Source: Paraglaciecola hydrolytica (lineage in GTDB: Bacteria; Pseudomonadota; Gammaproteobacteria; Enterobacterales; Alteromonadaceae). From it: a DNA stretch of 64,000 nt. Positions 63,077-64,000 of this stretch are shown here, piece by piece; position 1 is the first letter of the stretch; each line of letters starts with the position of its first letter. The stretch is from contig NZ_LSNE01000006.1 of the NCBI RefSeq assembly GCF_001565895.1, forward strand, positions 190,965-254,964, written 5' to 3'. Below the pieces are notes generated by a model, which was given only the letters and a program-made list of their open reading frames with translations, did no database searches and was not told the origin of the DNA. The position numbers were made by a program, and so were the translations under genes.

Positions 63077-64000
63077 TTACAGCCCTAAGACTTGAATGCC
63101 TTGTTCAAAGTCAATATCCACCGGAATCGCGGCCTGGGTTAAACGTTCCAAGTCAGCCGCAAGCTGAGGCTTGATAATACCTTTATCGGCTACCAATTGA
63201 TTTACGCCGTCATAATTACCATCACCTTGTAAGGTTAGGATCAAGTTAGACAGAGCATCAACCGCCTCACTCATTTTATCCATATTAACCTGATACAAGC
63301 CTTGCTCATTGCGGCTAAAAGCTTGATGTTCGTTAAAAAAGTTAAAACGGATCATATTGGCTTTACCGTGGGCGGAGCTAGCGCCAAATCTTACTGAGCG
63401 AAAGATACCTGCCATAAAGGTCACATAATAGTCTTCTAGTTGACCTTCAGTAATCACGCCTTTGGCTAACAGTTGTTTTACCATATAGATACCTAGTATG
63501 TCGGCTTTGCCTTCTTCCAACGCTGAAGCATGTTCTTTTAAGGCTTGTCTGACGGTTTCTTCACTGCCTAATACAGTTTTGATACCTAAACCGTGAGCCA
63601 CTTCATGAAACATGGTATTGGCAAAAAAGGCGGTAAAGGTAATGTGTTTGCGTTGTTCTGCTACAATTAGTTCATCGGCAATGGGCAACATGATGTTGTC
63701 AAACTTGGCCTGCATGGCATTTTTAAGTTGCAGGCGACGTGTACCTTTTTGCAGTTGCACTTCTTCATCATTAGGCAGGTTGATGGCAATGGTTTTACTA
63801 CCTGCATTGGAGTGACCTGCATAATAAATTACATCATAGGCATTTAAGTCGGCGTCGGTTCCGGGCATCTGTGCTTTATATTGTTCAGCGACAGGCAAGC
63901 CTGTTTGCAGTTCAGGTAAAAATGCGGCGTATTTACTGAGCCTCTCGCTCCAACTCAAATCTTTAATTAATACATAGGCTTCAAAGGCTGCACGATAACC
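63077..64000 (-). CDS. DPP3-like (M49) zinc metallopeptidase, 5' part outside window
   Basis: The last 307 residues of a larger protein; the frame stays open and protein-like to the window edge (YRAAFEAYVLIKDLSW), so the TTG at 63958 is not the start. The zinc site HEVAH followed by GLG, and EEGKADILG about 40 residues later, fit the bacterial dipeptidyl-peptidase-3-related (peptidase M49) group, where His-Glu-x-x-His or a six-residue variant plus an EExxxD/E motif bind zinc. Predicted to cleave dipeptides from oligopeptides. Location cannot be judged without the N-terminus. Confidence 0.72.
   Translation of the reverse strand, partial: GYRAAFEAYVLIKDLSWSERLSKYAAFLPELQTGLPVAEQYKAQMPGTDADLNAYDVIYYAGHSNAGSKTIAINLPNDEEVQLQKGTRRLQLKNAMQAKFDNIMLPIADELIVAEQRKHITFTAFFANTMFHEVAHGLGIKTVLGSEETVRQALKEHASALEEGKADILGIYMVKQLLAKGVITEGQLEDYYVTFMAGIFRSVRFGASSAHGKANMIRFNFFNEHQAFSRNEQGLYQVNMDKMSEAVDALSNLILTLQGDGNYDGVNQLVADKGIIKPQLAADLERLTQAAIPVDIDFEQGIQVLGL

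Overview
The window looks like chromosomal DNA of a marine gammaproteobacterium of the order Alteromonadales, most likely close to Paraglaciecola/Glaciecola/Alteromonas. This is inferred from gene order and protein character: hscA-fdx, rplM-rpsI-petABC-sspAB, lptD-surA-pdxA-rsmA-apaG-apaH opposite djlA, and rpsU-yqeY-dnaG-rpoD opposite tsaD. It also fits the moderately AT-rich DNA and the presence of both GlyGly-CTERM and PEP-CTERM surface-sorting tails. No rRNA, tRNA, CRISPR array, prophage or insertion-sequence transposase was seen. The left end cuts hscA and the right end cuts a DPP3-like peptidase.

Layout. 1-2.7 kb: end of the isc Fe-S operon (hscA, fdx), then a small gene behind two LexA-like boxes. 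2.7-9.8 kb: MFS transporter, YehS-like protein, patatin plus metallo-beta-lactamase-fold pair, proS, trmO. 10-16.5 kb: serB, a membrane-anchored unknown, a large two-PilZ protein, radA and a small PilZ protein; an Alteromonadales-type intergenic repeat lies before radA. 16.8-22.1 kb: secreted S9 peptidase, a probable gene remnant, a GlyGly-CTERM trypsin with a PA domain inserted in its catalytic domain, and a Rof-type antiterminator. 22.2-28.2 kb: rplM-rpsI with a strongly folded leader, petABC (cytochrome bc1), sspA-sspB with a hairpin-bearing leader, a small lipoprotein and a DUF192 protein. 28.4-32 kb: lysC with a 56-residue ORF behind it, and a methyl-accepting chemotaxis protein. 32.2-40 kb: outer-membrane biogenesis/housekeeping operon and djlA.

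40-47.5 kb is the most distinctive part. A choice-of-anchor-H-like GlyGly-CTERM protein and an RHH-plus-SPFH pair are followed by a 1483-residue secreted protein that fuses two different nuclease domains (endonuclease I type and ExeM/NucH type) and ends in a type I dockerin-like calcium-binding repeat. Directly downstream is a small secreted protein with a cohesin-like body and a PEP-CTERM tail. The simplest reading is a two-gene surface-anchored nuclease held by a cohesin-dockerin pair, which would be unusual in a gammaproteobacterium.

47.5-64 kb: acyl-CoA dehydrogenase, a lipoprotein with a Nudix box that has lost its catalytic residues, an RND efflux pair, rpoD-dnaG-yqeY-rpsU, tsaD, plsY, folB-folK, uppP, hinT and the truncated peptidase. 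Most of the window is ordinary core genome. The novelty lies in the dockerin/cohesin nuclease pair, the SOS-like small gene, the PA-in-trypsin protease, the dead-Nudix lipoprotein and several structured leaders and repeats.
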